A DNA stretch of 64,000 nt from Methylobacterium sp. Leaf108 (GTDB lineage: Bacteria; Pseudomonadota; Alphaproteobacteria; Rhizobiales; Beijerinckiaceae): assembly GCF_001423265.1 (NCBI RefSeq), contig NZ_LMND01000012.1:7501-71500 (forward strand), given 5' to 3'. The notes beneath the pieces are model-generated. The model was not told the origin of the DNA and made no database searches. It was given only the letters and a program-made list of their open reading frames with translations. The position numbers and the translations under genes were made by a program. Shown piece by piece: positions 17,386 through 28,490 of the stretch (its first letter is position 1; every line of letters begins with the position of its first letter).

Positions 17386-17913
17386 ATGCACGACGAGACG
17401 ACGCATCCCCACGACCACGCGCACGACCACGGATCGGAGACGGGCGGCGAGGCCCGCGAACGCTGGAAGCACGACGGCGTTCGCGTCATTCCCGGCGACA
17501 GCCTCGATTCCAACACCGCCCAGACGCCGGGCATGTTCCGCCAGGCCGCCATCAATCACGCACGCGTCGGCGCCCAGAAGATCTGGGCCGGCACGGTGGC
17601 GATCGCTCCCGACGCCAAGACCGGCGTCCACCACCACGGTGCGCTGGAGAGCGTGATCTACGTCATTTCGGGCCGCGCCCGGATGCGCTGGGGCGACAGG
17701 CTCGAATACGTCGCCGAGGCGGGACCCGGCGACTTCATCTTCGTGCCCCCTTACGTGCCGCATCAGGAGATCAACGCCGACCCGGACCAGCCGCTTCACT
17801 GCGTCCTGGTGCGCTCCGACAACGAAGCGGTGGTGGTCAACATCACCGACGTCGAACCCGTCGAACGGCCAGAGACCGTCCATTGGGTCGACCCGATCCA
17901 CGCCCACCCGTGA
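17386..17913 (+). CDS. Cupin-domain protein with a His-rich N-terminus
   Basis: A 175-residue single-domain cupin. The metal-binding motif 1 is visible as TGVHHHGALESVIYVISGRA (two His and Glu), and motif 2 as GDFIFVPPYVPHQEIN (last His). The first 20 residues are very rich in His (HPHDHAHDHG), which suggests extra metal binding or handling. Members of this family act as dioxygenases, isomerases or metal stores; no substrate can be assigned. Ribosome-binding site GGAGG precedes the ATG by ten bases. The gene stands alone, upstream of and convergent with the kdp operon. Confidence 0.8.
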   Translation: MHDETTHPHDHAHDHGSETGGEARERWKHDGVRVIPGDSLDSNTAQTPGMFRQAAINHARVGAQKIWAGTVAIAPDAKTGVHHHGALESVIYVISGRARMRWGDRLEYVAEAGPGDFIFVPPYVPHQEINADPDQPLHCVLVRSDNEAVVVNITDVEPVERPETVHWVDPIHAHP

Positions 17914-18145
17914 GGACACCGGGCGCCCCCGCCGAAGCCCGGGCACCTGCGATGCCGCGTCCGGTGCCCCGTCGCCGCGAGCCTGTCGCCGGGCGGCGGC
18001 CTCGACGAGGCGTCCCGAACGGCCGACGGGATCGGCCGGCCGCCGTGTCGTCGGCGATGTGCCGCGCCGGCACGGCCGCGATGCAACGGCGTTCTGTCGA
18101 TCGCGACCGGGAGGCTACGGCCGTCTTCGAGGAAGATCGCGGCGG

Positions 18146-18841
18146 TCAGGGCCGCCCTTCGTCGTCCGGCGCGCGCAGCCGGTAGCCGACGCCGGTCTCC
18201 GTCAGGAGGATGCGCGGACGCTCGGGATCGGCTTCCAGCTTGAGGCGGAGCTGGCGCATGTAGACCCGCAGGTATTGCGGATCGGACGAGGTCGAGACCG
18301 CGGTCATGAGCTGGGCGTGCGTGAGCACCTTGCCGGCATGCTGGACCAGCACGCGCAGGAAGTCGTACTCCCGCGGCGTCAGCTTCACCTCGGCGCCGCG
18401 GACCCGGACGATGCGGCGCACGATGTCGACGCTGAGGCCGTCGACCTCGAACAGGGCCCGCTCGCCCTGGACGGCGAGCTGGTGGCGCAGGGCGGCACGG
18501 ATGCGCGCCAGCAGTTCGCCCATGCCGAAGGGCTTGGTCACGTAGTCGTCGGCACCGAGATCGAGGGCCTCGACCTTGCCCGGCTCGTCGTCGCGGCTGG
18601 AGAGCACCACCACCGGCAGGTCGCGAAAATCCGCCCGGACGACGCGCAGCAGGTCGTGCCCGCGCATGTCGGGCAGCCCGAGGTCGAGGATGATCAGGTC
18701 GACCGCCTCCCTGGCCAGCATGGCGAGGGCGGTGCGCGCGTCGGGCGCCTCGACGACGGCGTAGCCCTGCGTGGCCAGGCCCATGCGCAGGAGCTTGCGG
18801 ATCGGCGGCTCGTCGTCGACGACGAGGATGGTTATGCTCAT
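18146..18841 (-). CDS. kdpE: KDP operon response regulator
   Basis: A 231-residue OmpR-type regulator. The receiver has the acidic pair DDE near the N-terminus, the phosphoacceptor Asp in LIILDLGLPDMRG and the Lys in DYVTKPFGMGELLAR. The C-terminal winged-helix domain begins at about residue 130 (VKLTPREYDFLRVLVQHAGK, MTAVSTSSDPQYLRVYMRQLR). With KdpD it switches on kdpFABC at low potassium or high osmolarity. The ATG overlaps the kdpD stop by four bases. It is the last gene of the minus-strand kdp operon, which places sensor genes downstream of the pump genes. Confidence 0.96.
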   Translation of the reverse strand: MSITILVVDDEPPIRKLLRMGLATQGYAVVEAPDARTALAMLAREAVDLIILDLGLPDMRGHDLLRVVRADFRDLPVVVLSSRDDEPGKVEALDLGADDYVTKPFGMGELLARIRAALRHQLAVQGERALFEVDGLSVDIVRRIVRVRGAEVKLTPREYDFLRVLVQHAGKVLTHAQLMTAVSTSSDPQYLRVYMRQLRLKLEADPERPRILLTETGVGYRLRAPDDEGRP

Positions 18842-21570
18842 CCTGCGATCCCCGATCGACCGTTCCCCGCCGCGGGAATGGGCAGGTGGATGGTGAAGAC
18901 CGCGCCGCTGCGGTCGCGGCGGTTGCCGGCCGTCAGCGTCCCGCCCATCGCCTCGACGAAACCGCGCGCGATGGCGAGGCCGAGCCCCGTCCCGGCCCGG
19001 ACGCTGTCGCCCTTGGCGGCACGATAGAACTTGTCGAACACCCGTTCCAGCTCGGCTTGCGGCAGGCCACCGCCCTCGTCGAGGACGCGCAGGCGGACCG
19101 CACCGCGATGAACCGCCCCTTCGACCGTCACGACCGATCCGTCCGGCGCGTATTTGGCGGCGTTGTCGAGGAGGTTGACGAGCACCTGCTCGAACAGCAC
19201 CGGGTCGAGGCGCAGGGCCGGCAGCGCCGCGGGCACGGCGACCACGACGCGATGGCGCGACAGGACCGTACCGAGCCGGCGGATGGCCGTGTCGACGATC
19301 TCGGCCACGTCCTGCGGGGTGAGGGTCGCCGCCACCGCGCCCGCTTCGAGCCGGGTCATGTCGAGGAGGTTGGCGATGAAGCGGTTCAACCGCTCGGACT
19401 CCGCGACGATGGTCGTCACGAGCTCGCCCTTGGCGTCCGGGGACAGGGCCCCTTCGAGGTCGCGCAGGGTGGTGGCCGCCCCCAGCACGGAGGCCAGCGG
19501 CGTGCGCAGGTCGTGGGAGATCGAGGTGAGCAGGGCCTGGGCCAGGCGGTCGGTCTCGGCGGCGCGTTCGGCCCGGTCGAGCTCTTCCACCAGGCGGACC
19601 CGCTCGATGGCGAGCGCCGCCATGTCGGCCAGGGCATCGAACAGGCGCCGGCTTTCGGGCGAGAGGATGGGGCCGGTGCCGTCCGTGTCGAGACCGACGA
19701 CACCGACGATGCCGCGGCCGGTTCGCATCGGCAGGAACAGGCGCCTGGCGCCGGGCAGGGTGTCGGCGCCGCGCCCGGCCGGCCTCTCGTTGTCGAAGGC
19801 CCAGGTCGCCGCGCCGAGGTCGGCCGCCTCGAGGCGGTCCTCGGGCGGGAAGCCGGCCTTGACCGAGACCGTTCCGTCCTCGGGCAACAGCACGACCACG
19901 CTAACCCTCAGCATGGCCGCGATCTGCGCCGAGGTCGCCCACAGCACGTCGTCGAGGGTGGCACAGCCGGCGAGCGTGCGGCTGAAGCCGTAGAGCCGTT
20001 CCGTGGCGCGGGCCCTGCCCTGCGAGACGACGGCCTCGCGGCGGGAGCGCGAGGCGAGGTTCGAGACGACGACCGCCACCAGGGTGAACAGCAGGAACGC
20101 CGCCACGTTGGTCGGGTCCGCGATGGTCAGGGTATAGACCGGAGGCAGGAAGAAGAAGTTGTAGGACAGGGAGGCGGCGACCACCGCGACGAGGGAAGGC
20201 CCCAGCCCGAGGCGCGCCGCGACCGCGACCACCGCCGTCAGGAGGAACAGGTCCGCGTTCTCCACGCCGAGGACGGGCTGCGTCAGCAGGGCGAGCGCGA
20301 GGGCCACGGCCGTCGCGGCGAGGCCGAACAGGTAGGGCGCCACGACGGAAGCCGGCGCGGGCGCGGTGGCCACCGTCTTGGGCGGCATCGGATCGGCCCT
20401 CACCGCCTCGCCGGCGATGACGTGGATGCTGATGTCGCCCGAGCGCCGGACGATGTCGTGCACCACCGAGCCGTTGACGAGTTCGAACAGGGCCGAGCGC
20501 TCGGCCTTGCCGAGGATGATGTGGTTGACGTTCGTCGCGCGGGCATGGGCGAGGATGTCGTCGGCGATACGCCGGCCGCCGGGAATGGTCACGGCGTCGC
20601 CGCCGAGGCGGTCGGCCAGGCGCAGGGTGTCGGCGATGCGGTCGCGCGCGGCCTCGTCGAGGGAGAGGCTTCGCGGGCCTTCGATGGTGATGGCGGTCCA
20701 GGGCGCGTGCAGGCGGTCGGCCAGGCGCTTGGCGTGACGCACGAGGCCGGCCGAGCGCGGGTCCTCGCTGACGCAGACCAGCACCCGTTCGCCGGCGCCC
20801 CACGGGCCCGCGATGGCGTTGGCCCGCATGTGGCTCAGGAGTTCGTCGTCAACCCGGTCGGCGGTCCGGCGCAGCGCCAGTTCACGAAGGGCGGTCAGGT
20901 TGCCGCGCGAGAAGTAGTGCCTGAGGGCGCGCTCGGCGTTGCCCTTCACGTAGACCTTGCCGTCGCGCAGGCGCTGGATCAGGTCGTCGGGGTTGAGGTC
21001 CACCACCTCGATGTCCTCGGCCCGGTCGAGGATGCCGTCGGGAACGGTCTCGCGCACCCGGATGCGGGTGATCTGCGCGACGACGTCGTTGAGGCTTTCC
21101 ACGTGCTGGATGTTGAGGGTGGTGAAGACGTCGATGCCGGCGTCGAGCAGTTCCTCCACGTCCTGGTAGCGCTTGGGATGGCGCGAGCCCGGTGCGTTGG
21201 TGTGGGCGAGTTCGTCGACGAGGGCGAGGCCGGGTCGGCGCGCGAGCAGCGCGTCGAGATCCATCTCCTCGAGGACCGCGGCGTGATACGGCACCGCCCG
21301 GCGGGGCACGATCTCGAAACCGTCGACCAGGGCCGCGGTCTCGGGCCGGCCATGGGTCTCGACCACGCCGACGACGACGTCGGTGCCCGCCTTGAGCCTG
21401 GCACGACCGATGGTGAGCATCTCGTAGGTCTTGCCGACCCCCGGGGCCGCCCCGAGGAAGATCTTGAGGCGGCCGCGCCCGCCCTCCTCCCGGCGCGCGG
21501 CCGCCAGCAGCGCGTCGGGGGACGGCCGGGCGGGCTCGCGCGGCGGGAGCGGGGTCGGCGGGCGGTTCAT
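18838..21570 (-). CDS. kdpD: Osmosensitive potassium channel sensor histidine kinase
   Basis: A 910-residue membrane sensor kinase. Order of domains: N-terminal KdpD domain with Walker A (LGAAPGVGKTYEML) and DELAHTNAPGSRHPKRYQD, a universal-stress-protein-like domain (VLVCVSEDPRSAGLVRHAKR, with a GxxE-like nucleotide region), four closely spaced transmembrane helices (~400-500), a GAF-like domain, then HisKA with the phospho-His in SISHDLRTPLASVLG and a HATPase_c domain with N box LDNAAKYAP and G boxes DEGGGLP and GTGLGLAIARGF. It phosphorylates KdpE. It starts nine bases after kdpC and overlaps kdpE. Confidence 0.96.
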   Translation of the reverse strand: MNRPPTPLPPREPARPSPDALLAAARREEGGRGRLKIFLGAAPGVGKTYEMLTIGRARLKAGTDVVVGVVETHGRPETAALVDGFEIVPRRAVPYHAAVLEEMDLDALLARRPGLALVDELAHTNAPGSRHPKRYQDVEELLDAGIDVFTTLNIQHVESLNDVVAQITRIRVRETVPDGILDRAEDIEVVDLNPDDLIQRLRDGKVYVKGNAERALRHYFSRGNLTALRELALRRTADRVDDELLSHMRANAIAGPWGAGERVLVCVSEDPRSAGLVRHAKRLADRLHAPWTAITIEGPRSLSLDEAARDRIADTLRLADRLGGDAVTIPGGRRIADDILAHARATNVNHIILGKAERSALFELVNGSVVHDIVRRSGDISIHVIAGEAVRADPMPPKTVATAPAPASVVAPYLFGLAATAVALALALLTQPVLGVENADLFLLTAVVAVAARLGLGPSLVAVVAASLSYNFFFLPPVYTLTIADPTNVAAFLLFTLVAVVVSNLASRSRREAVVSQGRARATERLYGFSRTLAGCATLDDVLWATSAQIAAMLRVSVVVLLPEDGTVSVKAGFPPEDRLEAADLGAATWAFDNERPAGRGADTLPGARRLFLPMRTGRGIVGVVGLDTDGTGPILSPESRRLFDALADMAALAIERVRLVEELDRAERAAETDRLAQALLTSISHDLRTPLASVLGAATTLRDLEGALSPDAKGELVTTIVAESERLNRFIANLLDMTRLEAGAVAATLTPQDVAEIVDTAIRRLGTVLSRHRVVVAVPAALPALRLDPVLFEQVLVNLLDNAAKYAPDGSVVTVEGAVHRGAVRLRVLDEGGGLPQAELERVFDKFYRAAKGDSVRAGTGLGLAIARGFVEAMGGTLTAGNRRDRSGAVFTIHLPIPAAGNGRSGIAG

Positions 21571-21579
21571 TCGGCGCGG

Positions 21580-22185
21580 TTACTTCCGTTCCAGCTCGTC
21601 GAGGGCGAGGTTGAGGGCGAGCACGTTCACCCGTGGCTCGCCGAGGACGCCCAGGAGCCGGCCCTGGACCCGGGACGCGACGAGGCCGCGCACCCGATCC
21701 TCGGCGAGGTTACGCGCCTTGGCGACGCGGGGCACCTGGAACAGGGCGGCGTCGGGCGAGACGTCGGGGTCGAGGCCCGACCCGCTCGTCGTGACGAGGT
21801 CGACCGGGACGGGACGACCCGGGTTCTCGGATCGGCGCGCGGCGAGGTCGCCCGTCACCCGCTCCGCGAGCGCGGCGCTGGTGGGGCCGAGGTTGGAGCC
21901 CGAGGAGCTCGCGGCGTTGTAGGGCGAGGGTATGGTTCTGGTCGCATCGGACGGGTCGGCGGCGGTGGTGGCCGAGGGCCGGCCCTGGAAGTAGCGGTCG
22001 CTGGTGAAGGACTGGCCGATCAGGCCGGAGCCGACGGACCGGCCGTCCCGTTCGACGAGGCTGCCCGCGGCCTCGGCCGGGAAGATGGCCCCGGCGAGGC
22101 CGGTCATCGCGAGGGGATAGCCGAGCCCGGTGATGGCCGTCAGCGCGATCAGCAGGACGAGGGCGGGGCGAAGCGGGTTCGACAT
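21580..22185 (-). CDS. kdpC: Potassium-transporting ATPase subunit C
   Basis: A 201-residue accessory subunit that stabilises the Kdp complex and raises nucleotide affinity. One N-terminal transmembrane helix (ALVLLIALTAITGLGYPLA) is followed by the periplasmic domain with the conserved GSGLIGQSFTSDRYFQGRPS motif, SGSNLGPTS and VTTSGSGLDPDVSP. The open frame extends upstream into the kdpB stop region; ATG 22185 is the family start. It lies 35 bases after kdpB. Confidence 0.95.
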   Translation of the reverse strand: MSNPLRPALVLLIALTAITGLGYPLAMTGLAGAIFPAEAAGSLVERDGRSVGSGLIGQSFTSDRYFQGRPSATTAADPSDATRTIPSPYNAASSSGSNLGPTSAALAERVTGDLAARRSENPGRPVPVDLVTTSGSGLDPDVSPDAALFQVPRVAKARNLAEDRVRGLVASRVQGRLLGVLGEPRVNVLALNLALDELERK

Positions 22186-22220
22186 GGCGGGTACTCTTTC
22201 GCGGGACGGTTCGAAGCGAA

Positions 22221-24314
<2,094 letters not shown>

Positions 24315-24436
24315 GGGGAACGTCCGGGATGAGGGTCGGCGGGGAGCCGGCGCACGACGCGCCCGGCCCGAGCGGATCTGGCGAAAGCGGCCACCCCCGG
24401 GGAGCGTCGGGGCGCCACCGCGAAGCGGCCTGGGGT

Positions 24437-24658
24437 TCAGGGCGCCAGCAGGCGGCCGGCAACGGCGGCGCAGGCCAGGAGGGCGAGCGCACCGAGCAGG
24501 GTCACCGCGAGCATTCCGAGCACGATGTCGGACACCCGGGTCTTGCCCCCGTCCTGCGGGGTCCGGCTCGCGATCGGCGTCCTCGGCCGGCGAGGTCCGA
24601 GCCCCCTGCGCAAGGCTGCGCGCCGCTGTGCGAGGCGAGGCGGCATGGCGTGACGCAT
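24437..24658 (-). CDS. Small single-helix membrane protein between kdpA and kdpB
   Basis: A 73-residue ORF whose ATG comes one base after the kdpA stop (TGAGATG), a spacing that suggests translational coupling. The N-terminal half is basic and Arg/Pro-rich ([19 protein letters not shown]) and the C-terminal part is one clear transmembrane helix ([20 protein letters not shown]). I do not know the family. It could be a Kdp micro-subunit, a leader that controls kdpB translation, or a spurious frame; the 122-base gap to kdpB is empty. The coupling and the membrane helix favour a real gene, but only moderately. Confidence 0.5.
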   Translation of the reverse strand: MRHAMPPRLAQRRAALRRGLGPRRPRTPIASRTPQDGGKTRVSDIVLGMLAVTLLGALALLACAAVAGRLLAP

Positions 24659-24659
24659 C

Positions 24660-26375
24660 TCAGCCTCCGGCTGCGAAGGTCTGGCCGAGGCCGCCGGCGA
24701 GGTGCTCGACGATGGGCCCGAGCGCCAGGGCCGGGAAGAAGGTCAGCCCGCCGACGATGAGGATCACGCCAACCAGCAGGCCGACGAACAGGCCGCCATG
24801 GGTCGGGAACGTCCCCGCGGAGGCCGGCACGGTCGTCTTGGCGGCGAGCGACCCGGCCATGGCGAGCGCCGGCACGATCACGAAGAACCGTCCGAATAGC
24901 ATGCCGAGGCCGAGCGTCGCGTTGTAGAAGGTGGTGTTGGCGCTCAGCCCGCCGAAGGCCGAGCCGTTGTTGGCCGCCGCCGAGGTGAAGGCGTAGAGGA
25001 TTTCCGAGAAGCCGTGCGGACCCGCATTGGCCGGGCCGGCGAGCCCGGCCGCGACCACGGTGGCGAGTGCGGTGAAGCCGAGCATCATCAGGGGCAGGCA
25101 CAGGATGGCGAGCATCGCCATCTTGACCTCGCGGCCCTCGATCTTCTTGCCGAGGTATTCCGGCGTGCGCCCCACCATCAGGCCGGCCACGAAGATCGTC
25201 ACGACGACGAAGACCAGGATGCCGTAGAGGCCGGCGCCGACGCCGCCGACGATGATCTCGCCGAGCTGCATGTTGATCATCGGGATCATGCCGCCCAGCG
25301 CCGTGAACGAGTCGTGCATGGCGTTGACGGCGCCGCAGGACGCCGCCGTCGTCACCGCCGCGAACAGGGCGGAGGCGACGATGCCGAAACGGACCTCCTT
25401 GCCCTCCATGTTGCCGCCGGTGAGCCCGAACGAGTTGAGGACGGGGCTGCCCGCGCTCTCGGCCCAGTAGACGACGCTGACACCGGCCAGGAACAGCACA
25501 CCCATGGCGGCAAGGATCGCCCAGCCCTGGCGCTCGTCGCCGACCATGCGGCCGAAGACGTTCGTCATCGCAGCGCCGATGGCGAAGATGGACACGATCT
25601 GGATGAAGTTCGAAAGCGCCGTCGGGTTCTCGAACGGATGGGCGGCATTGACGTTGAAGAAGCCGCCGCCGTTGGTGCCGAGCATCTTGATGGCGACCTG
25701 GCTCGCCACCGGCCCGACCGCGATGGTCTGCCTGGCGCCCTCGAGGGTCGTCACCTCGACGGCTCCGCCCAGTGTCTGCGGGACGCCCTGGGAGACGAGG
25801 AACAGGGTGTAGAGAATGCAGAGCGGCAGCAGCACGTAGAGGACGGTGCGGGTGAGATCGACCCAGAACGACCCCACCGTCGTGGCCGACGCCCGCGAAA
25901 AGCCCCGGACCAGGGCGACGGCGAGCGCGATTCCGGTGGCCGCCGAAAGGAAGTTCTGGTGGGTCAGCCCCAGCATCTGCGCGAGGTACGACAGCGTCGT
26001 CTCGCCGCCGTAGGACTGCCAGTTGGTGTTGGTGACGAAGCTCGCCGCGGTGTTGAAGGCGAGGTCGGGCGCGACCGCCGACTGCCCGTCCGGGTTGAAC
26101 GGCAGCGCCGCCTGGACGCGCAGCAGCGCGTAGAGGCTCAGGAAACCGAGGGCGTGGAAGGCGAGCATGGCCAGCGCGTAGGTCAGCCAGTGCTGCTCCT
26201 GATCGGCGTCGATGCCGGCGGCGCGGTAGAGGCCGCGCTCGACGGGGGCGAGCACGGGCGAGAGGAAGGTGCGCTCGCCCGTGAACACGCGGGTCATGTA
26301 GCCGCCGAGGGGGCGGGCGAGCGCCAGCACGACCGCGCAGAACAGCGCGATCTGGATCCAGCCGTTGATTGTCAT
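24660..26375 (-). CDS. kdpA: Potassium-transporting ATPase subunit A
   Basis: The 571-residue potassium-selective channel-like subunit of KdpFABC, in the same superfamily as Trk/Ktr. Four selectivity-filter regions can be seen: [52 protein letters not shown] and [16 protein letters not shown]. About ten transmembrane helices are present. The ATG is preceded by AAGGAAG and lies 27 bases after kdpF. Its stop is one base from the next ATG. Confidence 0.96.
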   Translation of the reverse strand: MTINGWIQIALFCAVVLALARPLGGYMTRVFTGERTFLSPVLAPVERGLYRAAGIDADQEQHWLTYALAMLAFHALGFLSLYALLRVQAALPFNPDGQSAVAPDLAFNTAASFVTNTNWQSYGGETTLSYLAQMLGLTHQNFLSAATGIALAVALVRGFSRASATTVGSFWVDLTRTVLYVLLPLCILYTLFLVSQGVPQTLGGAVEVTTLEGARQTIAVGPVASQVAIKMLGTNGGGFFNVNAAHPFENPTALSNFIQIVSIFAIGAAMTNVFGRMVGDERQGWAILAAMGVLFLAGVSVVYWAESAGSPVLNSFGLTGGNMEGKEVRFGIVASALFAAVTTAASCGAVNAMHDSFTALGGMIPMINMQLGEIIVGGVGAGLYGILVFVVVTIFVAGLMVGRTPEYLGKKIEGREVKMAMLAILCLPLMMLGFTALATVVAAGLAGPANAGPHGFSEILYAFTSAAANNGSAFGGLSANTTFYNATLGLGMLFGRFFVIVPALAMAGSLAAKTTVPASAGTFPTHGGLFVGLLVGVILIVGGLTFFPALALGPIVEHLAGGLGQTFAAGG

Positions 26376-26402
26376 GGCAAGTCTTCCTTGGGAGCCGTTC
26401 CT

Positions 26403-26492
26403 TCAGAACCGCTCGGGGCGGACGAGGGCGTAGGTGAGGTATCCGAGCAGCCCCAGGGTCACGAGGGCGCCGAGCGTCAGGTCGAGCGTCAT
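26403..26492 (-). CDS. kdpF: Potassium-transporting ATPase subunit F
   Basis: A 29-residue single-helix peptide (LGALVTLGLLGYLTYALVRP) ending PERF, which is the conserved end of KdpF. KdpF binds lipid-facing helices of KdpA and stabilises the complex. It sits directly before kdpA as in other organisms. The frame is open further upstream, but ATG 26492 gives the family length. Confidence 0.9.
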   Translation of the reverse strand: MTLDLTLGALVTLGLLGYLTYALVRPERF

Positions 26493-26502
26493 GGCGCGTC
26501 CC

Positions 26503-26586
26503 TCACAGGCGTTCGCAGAAGGTCGCGTAGGCGGCGGCCAGGCCGAAGAAGGCCAGCCCCGCGGCGATGAAGACGATGTCGGGCAT
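26503..26586 (-). CDS. 27-residue membrane microprotein upstream of kdpF
   Basis: A 27-codon frame starting with ATG at 26586 and ending ten bases before kdpF. The sequence is MPDIVFIAAGLAFFGLAAAY followed by ATFCERL: one transmembrane helix with a short polar tail. Small peptides of this layout are found before kdpF in other Hyphomicrobiales as far as I recall, but are seldom annotated. It is the likely first gene of the operon. It is too short for statistical support here; the membrane helix, operon position and tight spacing are the arguments. Confidence 0.6.
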   Translation of the reverse strand: MPDIVFIAAGLAFFGLAAAYATFCERL

Positions 26587-26798
26587 GGTGCGTCCGTTGT
26601 CGGTCGGGGGCCGGTGCCATGACCGGCCGCGCTCGTCGGACTATGTGGACGCGAACCGCGTGAGGGTTCGAGAGGGAGTCGAGGGCGATCCCATAAGGAT
26701 CTCATCAGGATCGCGGGGCGGTCGTCCCGGGCTGGGGGGCCGCCACCGCGACGGTGGCGCCGGCATGACGCCGGGCCCCGGCCGGGGCATCGCTCACC

Positions 26799-27560
26799 CT
26801 ATCGTTTGACGAACCCGACGTCGGCCGCCACCCCCGCCAGTCGCTCGGGCTCGCGTTCCTTGCGCTCGCTGTAGCGGTCAACGAGGTAGTCGGCCCGTTC
26901 GCGGGTGAGCAGCGTGAACTTCATGAGTTCCTCGCAGACGTCGACGACGCGTTCGTAGAGGGGGCCCGGCTTCATGCGACCGGCCTCGTCGAACTCCTTG
27001 TAGGCCATCGGCACCGAGGATTGGTTGGGGATGGTGATCATCCGCATCCAGCGCCCGAGCACGCGCAGGGCGTTGACCGCGTTGAAGCTCTGCGAACCGC
27101 CCGAGACCTGCATCACCGCCAGGGTCCGCCCCTGAGTCGGCCGCACGCTGCCCTCGCTGAGTGGCAGCCAGTCGATCTGGCTCTTGATGACGCCGGTGAG
27201 GGTTCCGTGGCGCTCCGGGCTCACCCAGACCTGGCCCTCCGACCAGATCGAGAGCGCACGCAGTTCCTGCACCTTGGGATGGTCGGCAGCCGCGTCGTCC
27301 GGCAGCGGCAGGCCGTGCGCGTCGTAGATCCGCACCTCGCCCCCCATCCGCTCGAGGAGGTGAGCCGCCTCGTGGGCGAGGAACCGGCTGAACGAACGCT
27401 CGCGCAGGCTGCCGTAGAGGATCAGGAACCGCGGCGCATGCGTGAAGGGCGCATCGACCCGAAGGGTCTGGGGCGTCGGCACCGCGAAATGCGCCTCGCT
27501 GAGGTTCGGCAGGCCGTTGGCGGAGGTCGGTCGGGGGAAGGTCGGTCGGGGCTTGTCCAC
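26799..27560 (-). CDS. arsH: Arsenical resistance protein ArsH (NADPH-dependent FMN reductase)
   Basis: A 253-residue flavodoxin-like protein. The FMN phosphate loop is in [19 protein letters not shown], the second signature is [20 protein letters not shown], and [19 protein letters not shown] completes the flavin site. ArsH oxidises trivalent methylated and aromatic arsenicals to the pentavalent, less toxic form with NADPH. It starts with GTG and is divergent from arsR, sharing the 47-base intergenic operator region, so ArsR probably represses both sides. The kdp operon follows downstream after 212 bases. Confidence 0.93.
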   Translation of the reverse strand: MDKPRPTFPRPTSANGLPNLSEAHFAVPTPQTLRVDAPFTHAPRFLILYGSLRERSFSRFLAHEAAHLLERMGGEVRIYDAHGLPLPDDAAADHPKVQELRALSIWSEGQVWVSPERHGTLTGVIKSQIDWLPLSEGSVRPTQGRTLAVMQVSGGSQSFNAVNALRVLGRWMRMITIPNQSSVPMAYKEFDEAGRMKPGPLYERVVDVCEELMKFTLLTRERADYLVDRYSERKEREPERLAGVAADVGFVKR

Positions 27561-27580
27561 GGCGTCGCTTTCTTTTATAC

Positions 27581-27604
27581 TTCAATGATGGTTGAGATAT
27601 TGAA
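27581..27604. promoter_or_regulatory. Putative ArsR operator between arsH and arsR
   Basis: TTCAAT and ATTGAA form a 6-bp inverted repeat with a 12-base spacer in the short AT-rich gap between the divergent arsH and arsR genes. Size and position fit an ArsR dimer site, so derepression by arsenite would open both transcripts. The motif was not compared with known sites. Confidence 0.5.
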
Positions 27605-27607
27605 CCG

Positions 27608-27970
27608 ATGATGGCCGAACGGCAAGCCCTCACCGCCTTTGCGGCCCTGTCGCAGGAGAGCCGCCTGAGGATCGTGCGGGCGCTGGTCACCGCCGGCCCG
27701 GAGGGGCTGGCGGCCGGCCTCATCGCCGAGGGGATCGGCGTGTCCTCCTCCAACGTCTCGTTCCACCTCAAGGAACTGGAGCACGCCGGCCTCATCGCAT
27801 CCCGCCGCGAGGGCCGGTCGATCATCTACAGCGCCGTCTATCCGGCCCTGTCGGGCCTGATCGCCTTCCTGATGAGGGATTGCTGCCAGGGCCGGCCGGA
27901 GGTCTGCGCGCCCGCCGTCACCGCACTCGACGCCTGCTGCACACCGTCTGGGGAGATCGTCCATGCCTGA
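27608..27970 (+). CDS. arsR: ArsR-family arsenic-responsive repressor
   Basis: A 120-residue winged-helix repressor: LSQESRLRIVRALVTAG, then the recognition helix in VSSSNVSFHLKELEHAGLI and the wing SRREGRSIIYSAV. Instead of the classical CVCDL in the recognition-helix region, the Cys residues are at the C-terminus (DCCQGRPEVC and LDACC). This arrangement is seen in ArsR proteins of the Acidithiobacillus/alphaproteobacterial type, where the As(III) site lies at the C-terminus. ATG 27608 is followed by a second ATG, either of which may be used. It overlaps the next gene by eight bases. Confidence 0.92.
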   Translation: MMAERQALTAFAALSQESRLRIVRALVTAGPEGLAAGLIAEGIGVSSSNVSFHLKELEHAGLIASRREGRSIIYSAVYPALSGLIAFLMRDCCQGRPEVCAPAVTALDACCTPSGEIVHA

Positions 27971-28490
27971 TCGCGTCTACAACGTCCTGTTCCTCTGCAC
28001 CGGCAACACCGCCCGTTCGATCCTGGCGGAAGCCATGCTCGCCAAGGAAGGCGCGGGCCGCTTCATGGCCTATTCCGCCGGCAGCCGGCCCAAGGGAGTC
28101 GTCAACCCGATCGCCCTCCAGGTGCTGCGCGAGACCGATTATCCCACCGACGGGCTCGCCTCGAAGCCCTGGGACGTGTTCGCGACGCCCGACGCGCCAA
28201 GGATGGATTTCGTGTTCACGGTCTGCGACAGCGCCGCCGGCGAATCCTGCCCGGTCTGGCCCGGCCAGCCGGTGACCGCCCATTGGGGTATCGAGGACCC
28301 CGCCGCCGCCGAGGGAACCGACCTCCAGAAGAAGGCCGCCTTCGTCACCGCCCAACGCTACCTCAAGAACCGGATTTCCGCCTTCCTCGCCCTTCCGATC
28401 GCCAGCCTCGACGCCGTGGCCCTGTCGTCGAAGGTCCGCGAGATCGGCCATCAGTCCGGCGCCACCGCCGCCCGGCCGGAGGTGGCGTGA
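27963..28490 (+). CDS. arsC: Arsenate reductase, low-molecular-weight phosphatase type
   Basis: A 175-residue protein of the LMW protein tyrosine phosphatase fold. The P-loop-like LFLCTGNTARSILAEAML contains the nucleophilic Cys and Arg; later VCDSAAGESCPVWPG has two further Cys that fit the relay of thioredoxin-linked ArsC. It reduces arsenate to arsenite for export. The ATG overlaps the arsR frame by eight bases, and its stop overlaps the next gene's ATG (TGATG), so arsR-arsC-arsC are translationally coupled. Confidence 0.9.
   Translation: MPDRVYNVLFLCTGNTARSILAEAMLAKEGAGRFMAYSAGSRPKGVVNPIALQVLRETDYPTDGLASKPWDVFATPDAPRMDFVFTVCDSAAGESCPVWPGQPVTAHWGIEDPAAAEGTDLQKKAAFVTAQRYLKNRISAFLALPIASLDAVALSSKVREIGHQSGATAARPEVA

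Noticed and set aside
26774..26788. GC-only palindrome between arsH and kdp as terminator
   Set aside because: Short self-complementary GC run without T-run; not distinguishable from background at this GC content.
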